A stretch of DNA of 64,000 nt from Fusobacterium naviforme (GTDB lineage: Bacteria; Bacillota; Clostridia; Lachnospirales; Lachnospiraceae). The number at the start of each line of letters is the position of its first letter. Position 1 is the first letter of the stretch. The stretch is from assembly GCA_003014445.1 (NCBI GenBank), contig PYGH01000001.1:558001-622000 (forward strand). The letters are read 5' to 3'. The position numbers were made by a program, and so were the translations under genes. Below the pieces are notes generated by a model. That model saw only the letters and a program-made list of their open reading frames with translations, searched no databases and had not been told where the DNA came from. Below are positions 53,746 to 61,733 of this stretch, piece after piece.

Positions 53746-53938
53746 GCTATACAACACTGTTTACGCTGAATATTTGCAGATGATTTTTTCTGTGCAGAAA
53801 AGAAGAAGACCAATTTTGAGAGAAAAGGAAGATACGTCTGTATATTTTCGGGAGATAATGTGGTAAACTGATAAAAAATAAAAATATTTGAAAGCGGAAT
53901 TACAGCAACAGAATTTCCGGCTCAGAAAAGGAGGCAAT

Positions 53939-56041
53939 ATGAAGCGACTCAGAATCGTCACAGCATGCCTGCTGTCCCTTACTCTCGGCGTCGGCCTGAC
54001 AGCCTGCAGCGGAATCCCCGATTTTACAGCTTCCTCCGCAGCAGAGAGCTCCGAAGCGTCCGCACAGAGCAGGGGGGAGAAGCCGGGTAAGGCGAAGGAT
54101 GGCGAGGCGCTCAGCGGGCAGTCACAGGAGCAGTGGATCTATGAGAATCCTGCACTTGGCTACCGGCTGAATCTCCCGCTTCAGTATCAGGAGCTCATCG
54201 AGATAGAGAATACGGAAAACTGTGACTACTTTATATACAAAAAAGCGGTGGAGAGCGGGTATGAAGGCATCGCGCTGGTGATATCGATTCTGGAACCGGA
54301 GGAGCTGGAGGAGTTCTCGCTCTCGGGGAATGATTCGATGAAGCTTCTCTATGAGGGGACGGACTATGCCGCTGTCAGCTGGGAGAGCCAGGATTATCCC
54401 TATGATCCCTCCAGCAGAGAGCAGGCGAATGAGTATCTGGACATACGGGATGCCCTGCGGGCCTCTCTGGACAGCTTTGAGATCACGGAGGCGATCGATG
54501 CGCACGCGCTCACACACTATAATCTGAAGCTTCAGAAGGAGCTGCGGACAGAGCGGATAGCAGATGAGAACAATGGGCTTGAGATGGAGCTCTCTATGGA
54601 GCAGCTGCAGCTGCAGACAGAGGGCTTCAGCCGTTCGGAGGAGCTGGAGAATCTGAATGAGACACTGAGGCAGGAGACGGAGTATGAGAAGCTTCGTTTT
54701 CAGGAGCAGCTCGGAGAGAAGAGCTTTGCTGCCGCGATTCAGCGACATGGGAGGCAGAGTGAAAGTGCAGACCCCGCAGCGCACGGCAGGCTGGAGCTGA
54801 GAGCCGGACTGGCAAATCAGAGTGTGCTCTCCTATCAGTCGCGAAGCTATGCGGACAGCGGTGAGGGAGAGCAGCTGTTCTCCTCTGCGGGACATACTTG
54901 GGTCTGGATGTATTACGGTGGGTTTGTGGAGGCGAGCTTCATAGATATCATCGGGAATGAGAGGAGCTTCTATGCGGCGCTTGCGAAGGAATTGAAGAAA
55001 TCTCCCTATGCGAAGGGCTTTCGGAAGAGCTGGATGGATTATCTCGAGGACCTGAAAAGAGGCGGCTACGACGCGGAGTATAATTATCGGGAGGATATAC
55101 TGCCGGACTGGTATCTCTCGGAGGAGGGGATATGTCTCTGCTTCCGGGAGGGGCAGGGGGCCGAGGAGCTGGGACTTCCGGAGGGAGCGGAGCTTGAATG
55201 TGTGCTGCCCTACGCGGAATATGTGGATATCCTTCCGGAGGAGCTTCGGGAGTGGGGAGAGCAGCAGCGAATACATGTCAGCACGGCGGAAGAGCTGATG
55301 CAGGCGATAGGCTCCAACCGGGAGATTGTACTGAGCCCCGGGAGTTATGACCTGAGCGGCTTTGTGGAGCGTGCGGAACAGAGCATGTATATCCGGGATG
55401 ATGAACCTGAGATGCTGGCAGAGTGGCGTGTGCAGTATCCGCATATTGACTGTTCTTATCAGGGAATCGTCATTTGCGCTGTGAATCGCCTCACGCTTCG
55501 CGGAGAGAGAGGGGCGGAGCAGACAGAAATATGTCTTGCGGATCCTGTAGATGATGTTCTGAGCTTTACGGGCTGCGAGCGTATTCAGCTCGAGGGGCTC
55601 AGGATGGGACACAGCACGGAGGCAGGCAGCTGTGATGGAGATGTCCTGAGCTTTGAGAGCAGCAACAGGATCAGTCTTAAGGGGATGGATCTGTACGGCT
55701 GCGGCGCGCACGGCATAAGTACCTACTACAGTGACAGGCTAAAGGCAGAGAATACAGTTGTGCGGGACTGCAGCGCCGGTATTGTCATGCTGATCAATGC
55801 AGGAAGCTTTGAGTTCAGTAACTGCAGCTTCCGGAACAATGATGGCGATCCGCTGCTGAATGGAATCGATTCGTATGATATTAACTTCCGCGACTGCAGC
55901 TTTGAAAATAAAGGAGGAGAGCTGCTTCGAACGGATCAGGGGGATGAGCCGACCGGATTCGGGTTCTATGGCTGCCGCTTCACAGAGCATGAGCAGAAAG
56001 CGATTGATGCACATAAAAATGTAATTGAGTATGAGGAATGA
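53939..56041 (+). CDS. Lipoprotein with C-terminal beta-helix
   Basis: 700-aa exported protein not recognised as a named family. The ATG at 53939 follows AAAGGAGGCAAT and opens a lipoprotein signal (LLSLTLGVGLTA-C). Residues about 60-190 contain NPALGYRLNLPLQYQEL and a segment like a PsbP/DUF-type binding fold; the middle is charged. The last 200 residues show right-handed beta-helix repeats: LTLRGERGAEQTEICL, IQLEGLRMGHSTEAGSCDGD, ISLKGMDLYGCGAHGIST, VVRDCSAGIVMLINAG and FEFSNCSFRNNDGDP. Probably a surface protein that binds polysaccharide or senses the envelope. Role unknown. Confidence 0.8.
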   Translation: MKRLRIVTACLLSLTLGVGLTACSGIPDFTASSAAESSEASAQSRGEKPGKAKDGEALSGQSQEQWIYENPALGYRLNLPLQYQELIEIENTENCDYFIYKKAVESGYEGIALVISILEPEELEEFSLSGNDSMKLLYEGTDYAAVSWESQDYPYDPSSREQANEYLDIRDALRASLDSFEITEAIDAHALTHYNLKLQKELRTERIADENNGLEMELSMEQLQLQTEGFSRSEELENLNETLRQETEYEKLRFQEQLGEKSFAAAIQRHGRQSESADPAAHGRLELRAGLANQSVLSYQSRSYADSGEGEQLFSSAGHTWVWMYYGGFVEASFIDIIGNERSFYAALAKELKKSPYAKGFRKSWMDYLEDLKRGGYDAEYNYREDILPDWYLSEEGICLCFREGQGAEELGLPEGAELECVLPYAEYVDILPEELREWGEQQRIHVSTAEELMQAIGSNREIVLSPGSYDLSGFVERAEQSMYIRDDEPEMLAEWRVQYPHIDCSYQGIVICAVNRLTLRGERGAEQTEICLADPVDDVLSFTGCERIQLEGLRMGHSTEAGSCDGDVLSFESSNRISLKGMDLYGCGAHGISTYYSDRLKAENTVVRDCSAGIVMLINAGSFEFSNCSFRNNDGDPLLNGIDSYDINFRDCSFENKGGELLRTDQGDEPTGFGFYGCRFTEHEQKAIDAHKNVIEYEE

Positions 56042-56051
56042 ACGAGCAGAC

Positions 56052-56098
56052 TTGACGCGGTCCACAGTTTATGTTATTTCTATTAGGAAAAACTAATA
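56052..56098 (+). promoter_or_regulatory. Promoter and metal-box-like palindrome of the DtxR-type gene
   Basis: TTGACG (56052-56057), 17 bases, TATTTC (56075-56080), followed at once by TATTAG-GAAAAA-CTAATA (56081-56098). The palindrome contains TTAG-N6-CTAA, the pattern of DtxR-family boxes, and covers the start site. Autoregulation by the gene downstream is likely. Confidence 0.55.
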
Positions 56099-56127
56099 AA
56101 AATTTTGAAATGGAAAGCGGTGAGGAT

Positions 56128-56511
56128 ATGCGCAGTCACGAATTGGGAAAATCGAGCGAGGATTATCTGGAGAGCATACTGATCATTATCCAGGAGAAGG
56201 GGGCGTGCCGTCCCACGGATATCGCGGATCAGATGAACTTTTCGAAGCCCAGTGTCTCCGTGGCGCTGAAGAAGCTGGAGGAAGAGGGCTATATTGAGCG
56301 CGATGACTGGCGCATCCTTCTGACGGAGCGCGGCAAGGCGGCGGCGAGCCGCACGCTGGAGAAGCACGAATACTTCAAGGCGCTGTTTGAGTCGATCGGC
56401 ATAGACGCGGAGACCGCGGAGGAGGAAGCCTGCCTCGTGGAGCATGTGATCAGCGAGGACAGCTTTCACAAGATGCGCGCTGCGTGGAAGGTCGACACAG
56501 AGAAGTGGTGA
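56128..56511 (+). CDS. DtxR/MntR-family metal-dependent regulator
   Basis: 127-aa regulator. Residues 5-65 form the winged helix (SSEDYLESILIIIQEKGACR, PTDIADQMNFSKPSVSVALK); the dimer and metal part has LEKHEYFKALFESIGI, EEEACLVEHVISEDSF, with Cys/Glu/His positions typical of the family. It lacks the SH3-like third domain, like MntR. The ATG at 56128 with GGTGAGG ahead is preferred; two ATGs upstream in frame lack a site. Iron or manganese sensing cannot be told by eye. The genes it may control are the DUF6110/ATPase pair downstream. Confidence 0.88.
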   Translation: MRSHELGKSSEDYLESILIIIQEKGACRPTDIADQMNFSKPSVSVALKKLEEEGYIERDDWRILLTERGKAAASRTLEKHEYFKALFESIGIDAETAEEEACLVEHVISEDSFHKMRAAWKVDTEKW

Positions 56512-56538
56512 AACTGCATAGAATTCTGCATATGTATA

Positions 56539-56578
56539 GAGTGAGAGAGCCGGATTGGAAAATCCGGCTCTCTCACTC
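56539..56578 (+). terminator. Very strong hairpin after the DtxR-type gene
   Basis: Two perfect 18-bp arms, starting GAGTGAGAGAGCCGGATT, enclose GGAA. The next bases AGAATTATCTATC are not a T run, but TTTTTT comes 14 bases later, so termination is likely but not of the classic form. Confidence 0.65.
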
Positions 56579-56683
56579 AGAATTATCTATCATTTTTTCC
56601 AAGAAGAGTTGTACGCATCAGTTGTCTTGCAGTTCCTGACTGTGCTTTAAGCGACAGCTTAGGGAAATATAACAAACTTTATT

Positions 56684-56711
56684 TTGCGCTCTGCATAAAA
56701 TTTGCTACAAT
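56684..56711 (+). promoter_or_regulatory. Promoter of the DUF6110/ATPase operon
   Basis: TTGCGC (56684-56689), 16 bases, TACAAT (56706-56711) with TGC before the -10. No DtxR-type palindrome like 56081-56098 is visible beside it. Confidence 0.55.
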
Positions 56712-56750
56712 AATGATATATAAGGGATTCTAAGACAGGAGGATAAAGGG

Positions 56751-57095
56751 ATGAAGTGTATTTTTAACTGTGGTCTGAGGTGTGGTCTGGGATTATTCGT
56801 AGGCGGAACGCTGTTTGGCACTGCCGGGATAGCGATTCTGAAGAGCAGAGACGCAAAGAGGGCCTATACGGAGGCGACTGCGGCAGTTCTGCGCGGCAAG
56901 GATTCCGTGATGAAGACGGTCTCCACGCTGAAGGAGAACTGCGATGACATCTATGAGGACGCGCGGGATATCAATGAGAAGCGCTATGCAGAGGATGAGA
57001 AGCGCGCGGTAGAGGAGGCGAAGGCTCTGATCGCGGAGTACGAGGCAAAGCAGAGCGGGGAGGCCGAGGCACCCGCATGTGCGGCCGAGGCGTGA
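56751..57095 (+). CDS. DUF6110-type small membrane-anchored protein
   Basis: 114-aa protein with N-terminal Cys pairs (MKCIFNCGLRCGLGLFVGGT), one short hydrophobic segment and a long, charged helix (RDAKRAYTEATAAVLRGKDS to EAKALIAEYEAKQ). I recognise it as the DUF6110 sort that precedes P-type ATPases in Clostridia. It lies 13 bp before the ATPase gene, so both are co-transcribed. The N-terminal Cys might deliver or sense the metal. Start ATG after AGGAGGATAAAGGG. Confidence 0.75.
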   Translation: MKCIFNCGLRCGLGLFVGGTLFGTAGIAILKSRDAKRAYTEATAAVLRGKDSVMKTVSTLKENCDDIYEDARDINEKRYAEDEKRAVEEAKALIAEYEAKQSGEAEAPACAAEA

Positions 57096-57108
57096 GGAGC
57101 GCTGAGGC

Positions 57109-59196
57109 ATGAGATATATCATACGGCATGAATCGCGCCGCACGCTCCGCGTGCACATGGCCGGCTATCGCATGACAGGAAAGCAGGCGGATCTTCTGGA
57201 GTATTATCTGCGGGAGCTTTCATTTGTCACGGATGTGAGGATCTACGACCGCACGGGAGATGCCATTATAAGCTATGTGAGACGGGAGGATCACAGAGAA
57301 CAGCTGCTTGCGGCGCTCTGTGATTTTTCCTACAGCAGCGAAAAGGCGCTTGCACTGATACCGGAAAACAGCGGGCGCGAGCTGAACCGTGTCTATGAGG
57401 ACAGGATCGTACTGGCACTGGCTGGACGCTGCCTGCGCACTCTGGTGCTGCCGCTGCCGCTGCAGATCGCGTGGACAGTCGGAAGCAGCATACGCTTCAT
57501 CGCGCGCGGTCTTGACAGTCTGCTACACGGAAGGCTGGAGGTTCCGGTGCTGGATGCGACTGCAATCGTCGCCTCCATGCTGCGGAGAGATTTCGGCACG
57601 GCTGCTTCTGTGATGTTCCTTCTGGATATCGGGGAGATACTTGAGGAGTGGACGCACAAGAAGTCTGTGGGAGATCTGGCGCGCTCCATGTCCCTGAAGG
57701 TTGAGAAGGTGTGGCTGAAAACCTCCGGAGGAGACGTGCTGGTCGATGTGCGTGATGTGAAGACAGGCGACTGCATTGCAGTGCGCACCTCCAACATCAT
57801 CCCGCTCGACGGCGTGGTGCGGGAGGGTGAGATGACAGTCAATCAGGCCTCCATGACCGGAGAGTCCGTGCCGGTCAGAAAGAGCTCCGGCGGCTATGTC
57901 TACGCGGGAACGGTGGTCGAGGAGGGAGAGTGCGTCGTTGAGGTCACGAGAGCTGCGGGCTCCGGTCGCTATGACAAGATTGTCCGGATGATCGAGGAGT
58001 CGGAGAAGCTGAAATCCAACACAGAGGCGCGGGCCTATCATCTGGCGGACAGTCTGGTGCCGTATTCCCTCGGTGGTTCGGTAATCACTTACCTTTTTAC
58101 GCGGAATATCGCGAAGGCGCTCTCATTCCTCATGGTAGATTTCTCCTGCGCGCTGAAGCTCTCCATGCCGCTCTCAGTTATGTCTGCGATGCGGGAGGCA
58201 GGGGATTACGGCATCTCCGTAAGGGGAGGAAAGTTCCTTGAGGCAGTCGCAGAGGCGCAGACCATTGTCTTTGACAAGACGGGCACGCTGACCCGTGCCA
58301 CGCCGACGGTGGTGGAGATTGAGACCTTCGATGGAATGAGCTATGAGAATGCGCTGAGAATTGCAGCCTGCCTCGAGGAGCATTACCCGCATTCTATTGC
58401 AAATGCAGTGGTGGAGGAGGCCAGACGGCAGGGAATCAGTCATGATGAGATGCACTCAAAGGTACAGTACGTTGTGGCGCATGGCATCTCCAGCGAGATT
58501 GACGGGGAAAAGGCGATCATCGGCAGCTATCACTTTGTGTTTGAGGATGAGCAGTGCCGGGTAAATGAGGACGAGGAGGCGCGGCTTCATGCAGTGCCTG
58601 AAAAGTACTCACAGCTTTATCTCGCAATGAATGGAAGGCTGAAGGCCGTGCTCTGTATCTTTGATCCGCTGCGGGAGGAAGCTCCGGCGGTTATTGAGGC
58701 ACTGCGCGCGCTGGGACTTAAAAGGATATGCATGATGACCGGTGACAGCGAGAAGACTGCCGCTTCGGTCGCAGCGGAGCTTCGCCTCGATGAGTATCAC
58801 GCGGAGGTCCTTCCGCAGGACAAGGCGCGCTTCATACAGCGCGAGCATGCGGCCGGGCGCAAGGTGATTATGATTGGGGATGGCATCAATGATGCCCCGG
58901 CTCTCTCCGAGGCGGATGCAGGCATTGCGATCAGCGATGGTGCGGCGATCGCGCGTGAGATTGCAGATATTACGATATCCTCTGCAGATCTGCATCAGCT
59001 GGTGGTGCTGCGCCGGCTCTCCATGGCGCTGATGCAAAGAATCAACAGCAATTATCACTTTATTATTTCCTTCAATGCGCTGCTCATTGCGCTGGGGGTT
59101 GCGGGAGCAGTGCCCCCGGCCACCTCGGCACTGCTGCACAACGGCTCGACAGTCGTCACCGGCTTAAAGAGCATGACAAATCTGCTTCCTGCCTGA
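57109..59196 (+). CDS. P1B-type heavy-metal ATPase with atypical SCALKL motif
   Basis: 695-aa metal-transporting ATPase. An N-terminal HMA-like domain (about 1-75) has no CxxC. Actuator TGES lies in MTGESVPVRKSS; phosphorylation site D389 in FDKTGTLT; the P-domain end GDGINDAPALSEADAGIAIS. Helix 6, where most relatives have CPC or SPC, reads DFSCALKLSMPLSV (C347) here. The usual HP motif is replaced by EEHYPHSIANAV. Such pumps are usually exporters; the metal cannot be assigned from the motif. Co-transcribed with the DUF6110 gene. Confidence 0.9.
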   Translation: MRYIIRHESRRTLRVHMAGYRMTGKQADLLEYYLRELSFVTDVRIYDRTGDAIISYVRREDHREQLLAALCDFSYSSEKALALIPENSGRELNRVYEDRIVLALAGRCLRTLVLPLPLQIAWTVGSSIRFIARGLDSLLHGRLEVPVLDATAIVASMLRRDFGTAASVMFLLDIGEILEEWTHKKSVGDLARSMSLKVEKVWLKTSGGDVLVDVRDVKTGDCIAVRTSNIIPLDGVVREGEMTVNQASMTGESVPVRKSSGGYVYAGTVVEEGECVVEVTRAAGSGRYDKIVRMIEESEKLKSNTEARAYHLADSLVPYSLGGSVITYLFTRNIAKALSFLMVDFSCALKLSMPLSVMSAMREAGDYGISVRGGKFLEAVAEAQTIVFDKTGTLTRATPTVVEIETFDGMSYENALRIAACLEEHYPHSIANAVVEEARRQGISHDEMHSKVQYVVAHGISSEIDGEKAIIGSYHFVFEDEQCRVNEDEEARLHAVPEKYSQLYLAMNGRLKAVLCIFDPLREEAPAVIEALRALGLKRICMMTGDSEKTAASVAAELRLDEYHAEVLPQDKARFIQREHAAGRKVIMIGDGINDAPALSEADAGIAISDGAAIAREIADITISSADLHQLVVLRRLSMALMQRINSNYHFIISFNALLIALGVAGAVPPATSALLHNGSTVVTGLKSMTNLLPA

Positions 59197-59418
59197 ATCG
59201 GGAGGATCCGGCGAGGGGCGGGAAGAGGGACAGCGTTCGCCTCGGAACAGAAGCAGAGCGGGTGTGCGTTGTATTGAGAAAGAAAAGAAAATACAGTGGG
59301 TCAGGAGAGGGCTGAGGCCGCAGTGTGCGGTTGACGCTCTCTTCGTTTATGTCTAAAATAAAGCTGGATCATACAACAGACAGGAACAGTCGGCTCAGGA
59401 AAATAAGGAGGTTAAGAT

Positions 59419-59796
59419 ATGAATCAGTCACTTTCCACTGCGAATGCACCAGCGGCCATTGGCCCTTACTCCCAGGGAATTCAGAGCGGCAGCACAGTAT
59501 ATGTCTCCGGGCAGCTTCCGGTCGACCCGAAGACAGGAGCCTTTCCCTCTGAGGACATCAGGGAGCAGACCAGACAGTCGCTTATGAACGTGAAGAGCAT
59601 TCTTGCCGAGGCGGGGCTGGATATGGGAAATGTCGTTATGGCAAATGTGTATCTCAGCGATATTGCGGACTTTGCGCCGATGAACGAGGTCTATGCGGAG
59701 TTCTTTGCGGAGCCCTATCCCGCGCGGGCGGCCTTTCAGGTGGCAGCGCTCCCGAAGGGCGCAAGGGTTGAGATCGCAGTGATTGCGTCGAAGTGA
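59419..59796 (+). CDS. ridA: RidA-family enamine/imine deaminase
   Basis: 125-aa RidA (YjgF/YER057c/UK114) protein that hydrolyses reactive enamines made by PLP enzymes. APAAIGPYSQGIQSGSTVYV with SGQLPVDPKTG, VVMANVYLSDIADFAPMNEV and the active-site Arg in PARAAFQVAALPKGARVEI are present. The ATG follows AAGGAGGTTAAGAT. The next gene follows without a gap. The 222 bp before it (59197-59418) show no gene. Confidence 0.96.
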   Translation: MNQSLSTANAPAAIGPYSQGIQSGSTVYVSGQLPVDPKTGAFPSEDIREQTRQSLMNVKSILAEAGLDMGNVVMANVYLSDIADFAPMNEVYAEFFAEPYPARAAFQVAALPKGARVEIAVIASK

Positions 59797-59798
59797 GT

Positions 59799-60650
59799 AT
59801 GCACAGTCATCTGAAGGGGATATGCTTCATACTGGTCGCGGCAGCGGGATTCTCCCTGATGTCCGTTTTTGTGCGCCTGTCGGGAGAGCTGCCGGTGATG
59901 GAGAAGGCCTTCTTCCGGAATGCAGTTGCAGCGCTGACCGCCTTTTGGCTGCTGCGCCGCTCGGGAGAGCACTTCCGGGTCGGACGGAAGAACTGGCCGC
60001 CGCTTCTTTTGCGCTCGCTCTTTGGAACGCTGGGAATTATTGCGAATTTCTGGGCGATTGATCATCTCGGAATTGCGGATGCCAATATGCTGAACAAGAT
60101 GTCCCCATTCTTTGCAATTCTTATGTCTCTGCTGATACTGGGGGAGGTTCCGGAGCGGACGGATATCGTGTGCCTTCTGGTGGCACTCTCCGGAGCGGCA
60201 CTGGTGATCAAGCCCGGCGCAGGGCTTGCACAGCTGCCTGCACTGATCGGGCTGCTCGGAGGTCTGTTTGCGGGCACAGCCTATACCTATGTGCGGAAAA
60301 CCGCGCAGGGCGGTGTGAAGGGACCGGTTATTATTCTCTGCTTTTCACTCTTTTCCTGCCTTGCGAGTGTGCCGGCGCTGATCCGGGACTTTCAGCCGAT
60401 GAGTGTGCGGCAGCTGCTCTTTCTTCTGCTGGCGGGAGCTGCGGCGGCACTGGGGCAGCTCGGCATCACAGCGGCCTACAGCTATGCACCTGCGCGGGAG
60501 ATCTCTGTCTTTGATTACGCGCAGGTGGTGTTTGCGGCACTGTTCGGCTTCCTGCTCTGGGGAGAACTGCCGGATGGGCTCAGTGTGCTGGGCTATGTGC
60601 TCATCATCGGGACGGCTGTCTACCGCTGGAACCGCGCGCGCCTGCGCTGA
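59799..60650 (+). CDS. EamA-family drug/metabolite exporter
   Basis: 283-aa membrane protein with ten predicted helices made of two EamA halves. First half: LVAAAGFSLMSVFVRLSGEL and NFWAIDHLGIADANMLNKMS; second half: LLAGAAAALGQLGITAAYSYA, AREISVFDYAQVVFAALFGF with LLWGELPDGLSVLGYVLIIG. The ATG at 59799 is two bases after the ridA stop; a GTG at 59793 overlapping that stop is the alternative. Neither has a strong ribosome binding site, so translation is probably coupled to ridA. Substrate unknown. Confidence 0.9.
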   Translation: MHSHLKGICFILVAAAGFSLMSVFVRLSGELPVMEKAFFRNAVAALTAFWLLRRSGEHFRVGRKNWPPLLLRSLFGTLGIIANFWAIDHLGIADANMLNKMSPFFAILMSLLILGEVPERTDIVCLLVALSGAALVIKPGAGLAQLPALIGLLGGLFAGTAYTYVRKTAQGGVKGPVIILCFSLFSCLASVPALIRDFQPMSVRQLLFLLLAGAAAALGQLGITAAYSYAPAREISVFDYAQVVFAALFGFLLWGELPDGLSVLGYVLIIGTAVYRWNRARLR

Positions 60651-60668
60651 ATTGGATACAAGGCAAAA

Positions 60669-60742
60669 AAAGACCGCTGTGAGCCGTCTTCCGCCATCCG
60701 TTTTGCGGATGGAGAATGGAAGAGGCTCATCCAGCGGTCTTT
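60669..60742. terminator. Bidirectional terminator between the exporter and aminotransferase genes
   Basis: AAAGACCGCTG pairs with CAGCGGTCTTT, with inner GAGCC/GGCTC and CCATCCG/CGGATGG stems; A and T runs flank it. It serves convergent genes. Confidence 0.85.
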
Positions 60743-60761
60743 CCTCTGGCATAGCCCGGAT

Positions 60762-61616
60762 TTATTCTGCGGTCGCCTCCAGGAACTCCCCGATGAGGTA
60801 GCTGCGTATTTTTTCCAGCAGCTCGGGAGCCCTGCCGCCGACAGGTTTCTTGTCGATTTCATCGGCATGCAGGCAGAGATTGGAGGAGCTTGTCACGATG
60901 ACCTCATCCGCGGCAAAGAGCTCGTCTAGCGTGAAGGCCTCCTCACGCACCGGAATGCCGAGCGCCTCGCAGGCGCGGATCAGGTGTATGCGGGCGATTC
61001 CACCGAGGATCAGATGATCCGCCGGGTGGGTGCGGAGCGTTCCATCCTTCAGAATATGCACATTGCTGTGCGCGCATTCGGTCACGATGTTCCCGGGGCG
61101 GTAGAAGACTGCCTCCTGACAGCCCGCATCCTTTGCCTTCTGAGAGGCCATGACGGAGGGAATGAGGTTCAGGGTCTTGATGTTGCAGTGCAGGAAGCGG
61201 GTATCCTCGGTTGTGACAAGACGGATCGGCGTCTTCCCGTCGGAGATCTCAGCGGGGGTGAGGGTGATCCAGAGCTTCCCGGGGGCGCCCTGCTCATAGG
61301 TATGACTGCGCTTCACGGCGCCTCCTCTGCCACGTGTCAGCTGATAGTAGACAAAGAGATTTCCGCTGTCCATCTTGCTTACGAGTTCGTTCAGAAGCTG
61401 TTTCAGCTCCTCCTTGCCCATGGGCATCGTCATGTCAAGGAGCGCTGCACTGCGGAAGAAACGATCCACATGCTCATCCAGAGCAAAGATGTGATAGTTT
61501 CTGCACGGTCCCGCGTCGTAGACACCGTCTCCAAACCAGGAGACGCGATCGGACATGGGAATCTGCATCTCTTCCAGCGGGCCGTAGCTGCCGTCGTAAT
61601 AACCGAGTTCTTTCAT
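60762..61616 (-). CDS. Class IV aminotransferase, D-amino-acid transaminase-like
   Basis: 284-aa PLP enzyme of class IV. MKELGYYDGSYGPLEEMQIP, RVSWFGDGVYDAG, the PLP lysine in HCNIKTLNLIPSVMASQKAK, QEAVFYRPGNIVTECAHSNV and VIVTSSSNLCLHADEIDKKP fit the D-alanine/branched-chain aminotransferase family; the NIKTLNLIP wording is that of D-amino-acid transaminase. The ATG at 61616 follows GGAGGTGGAT. An extended -10 TGG-TATACT reads leftwards at 61666-61658. Its opposite neighbour is the cardiolipin synthase gene. The D-amino acid preference is likely, not certain. Confidence 0.85.
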   Translation of the reverse strand: MKELGYYDGSYGPLEEMQIPMSDRVSWFGDGVYDAGPCRNYHIFALDEHVDRFFRSAALLDMTMPMGKEELKQLLNELVSKMDSGNLFVYYQLTRGRGGAVKRSHTYEQGAPGKLWITLTPAEISDGKTPIRLVTTEDTRFLHCNIKTLNLIPSVMASQKAKDAGCQEAVFYRPGNIVTECAHSNVHILKDGTLRTHPADHLILGGIARIHLIRACEALGIPVREEAFTLDELFAADEVIVTSSSNLCLHADEIDKKPVGGRAPELLEKIRSYLIGEFLEATAE

Positions 61617-61733
61617 ATCCACCTCCATCGTTAACGAAACGTACACTAAGTGCTCATAGTATACCACGAAAAGAGAAGTTGGGGTCTTGCTTCTTGTATC
61701 TCTGTGTTAAGATAATAAGCGGAGGCAAATAAG

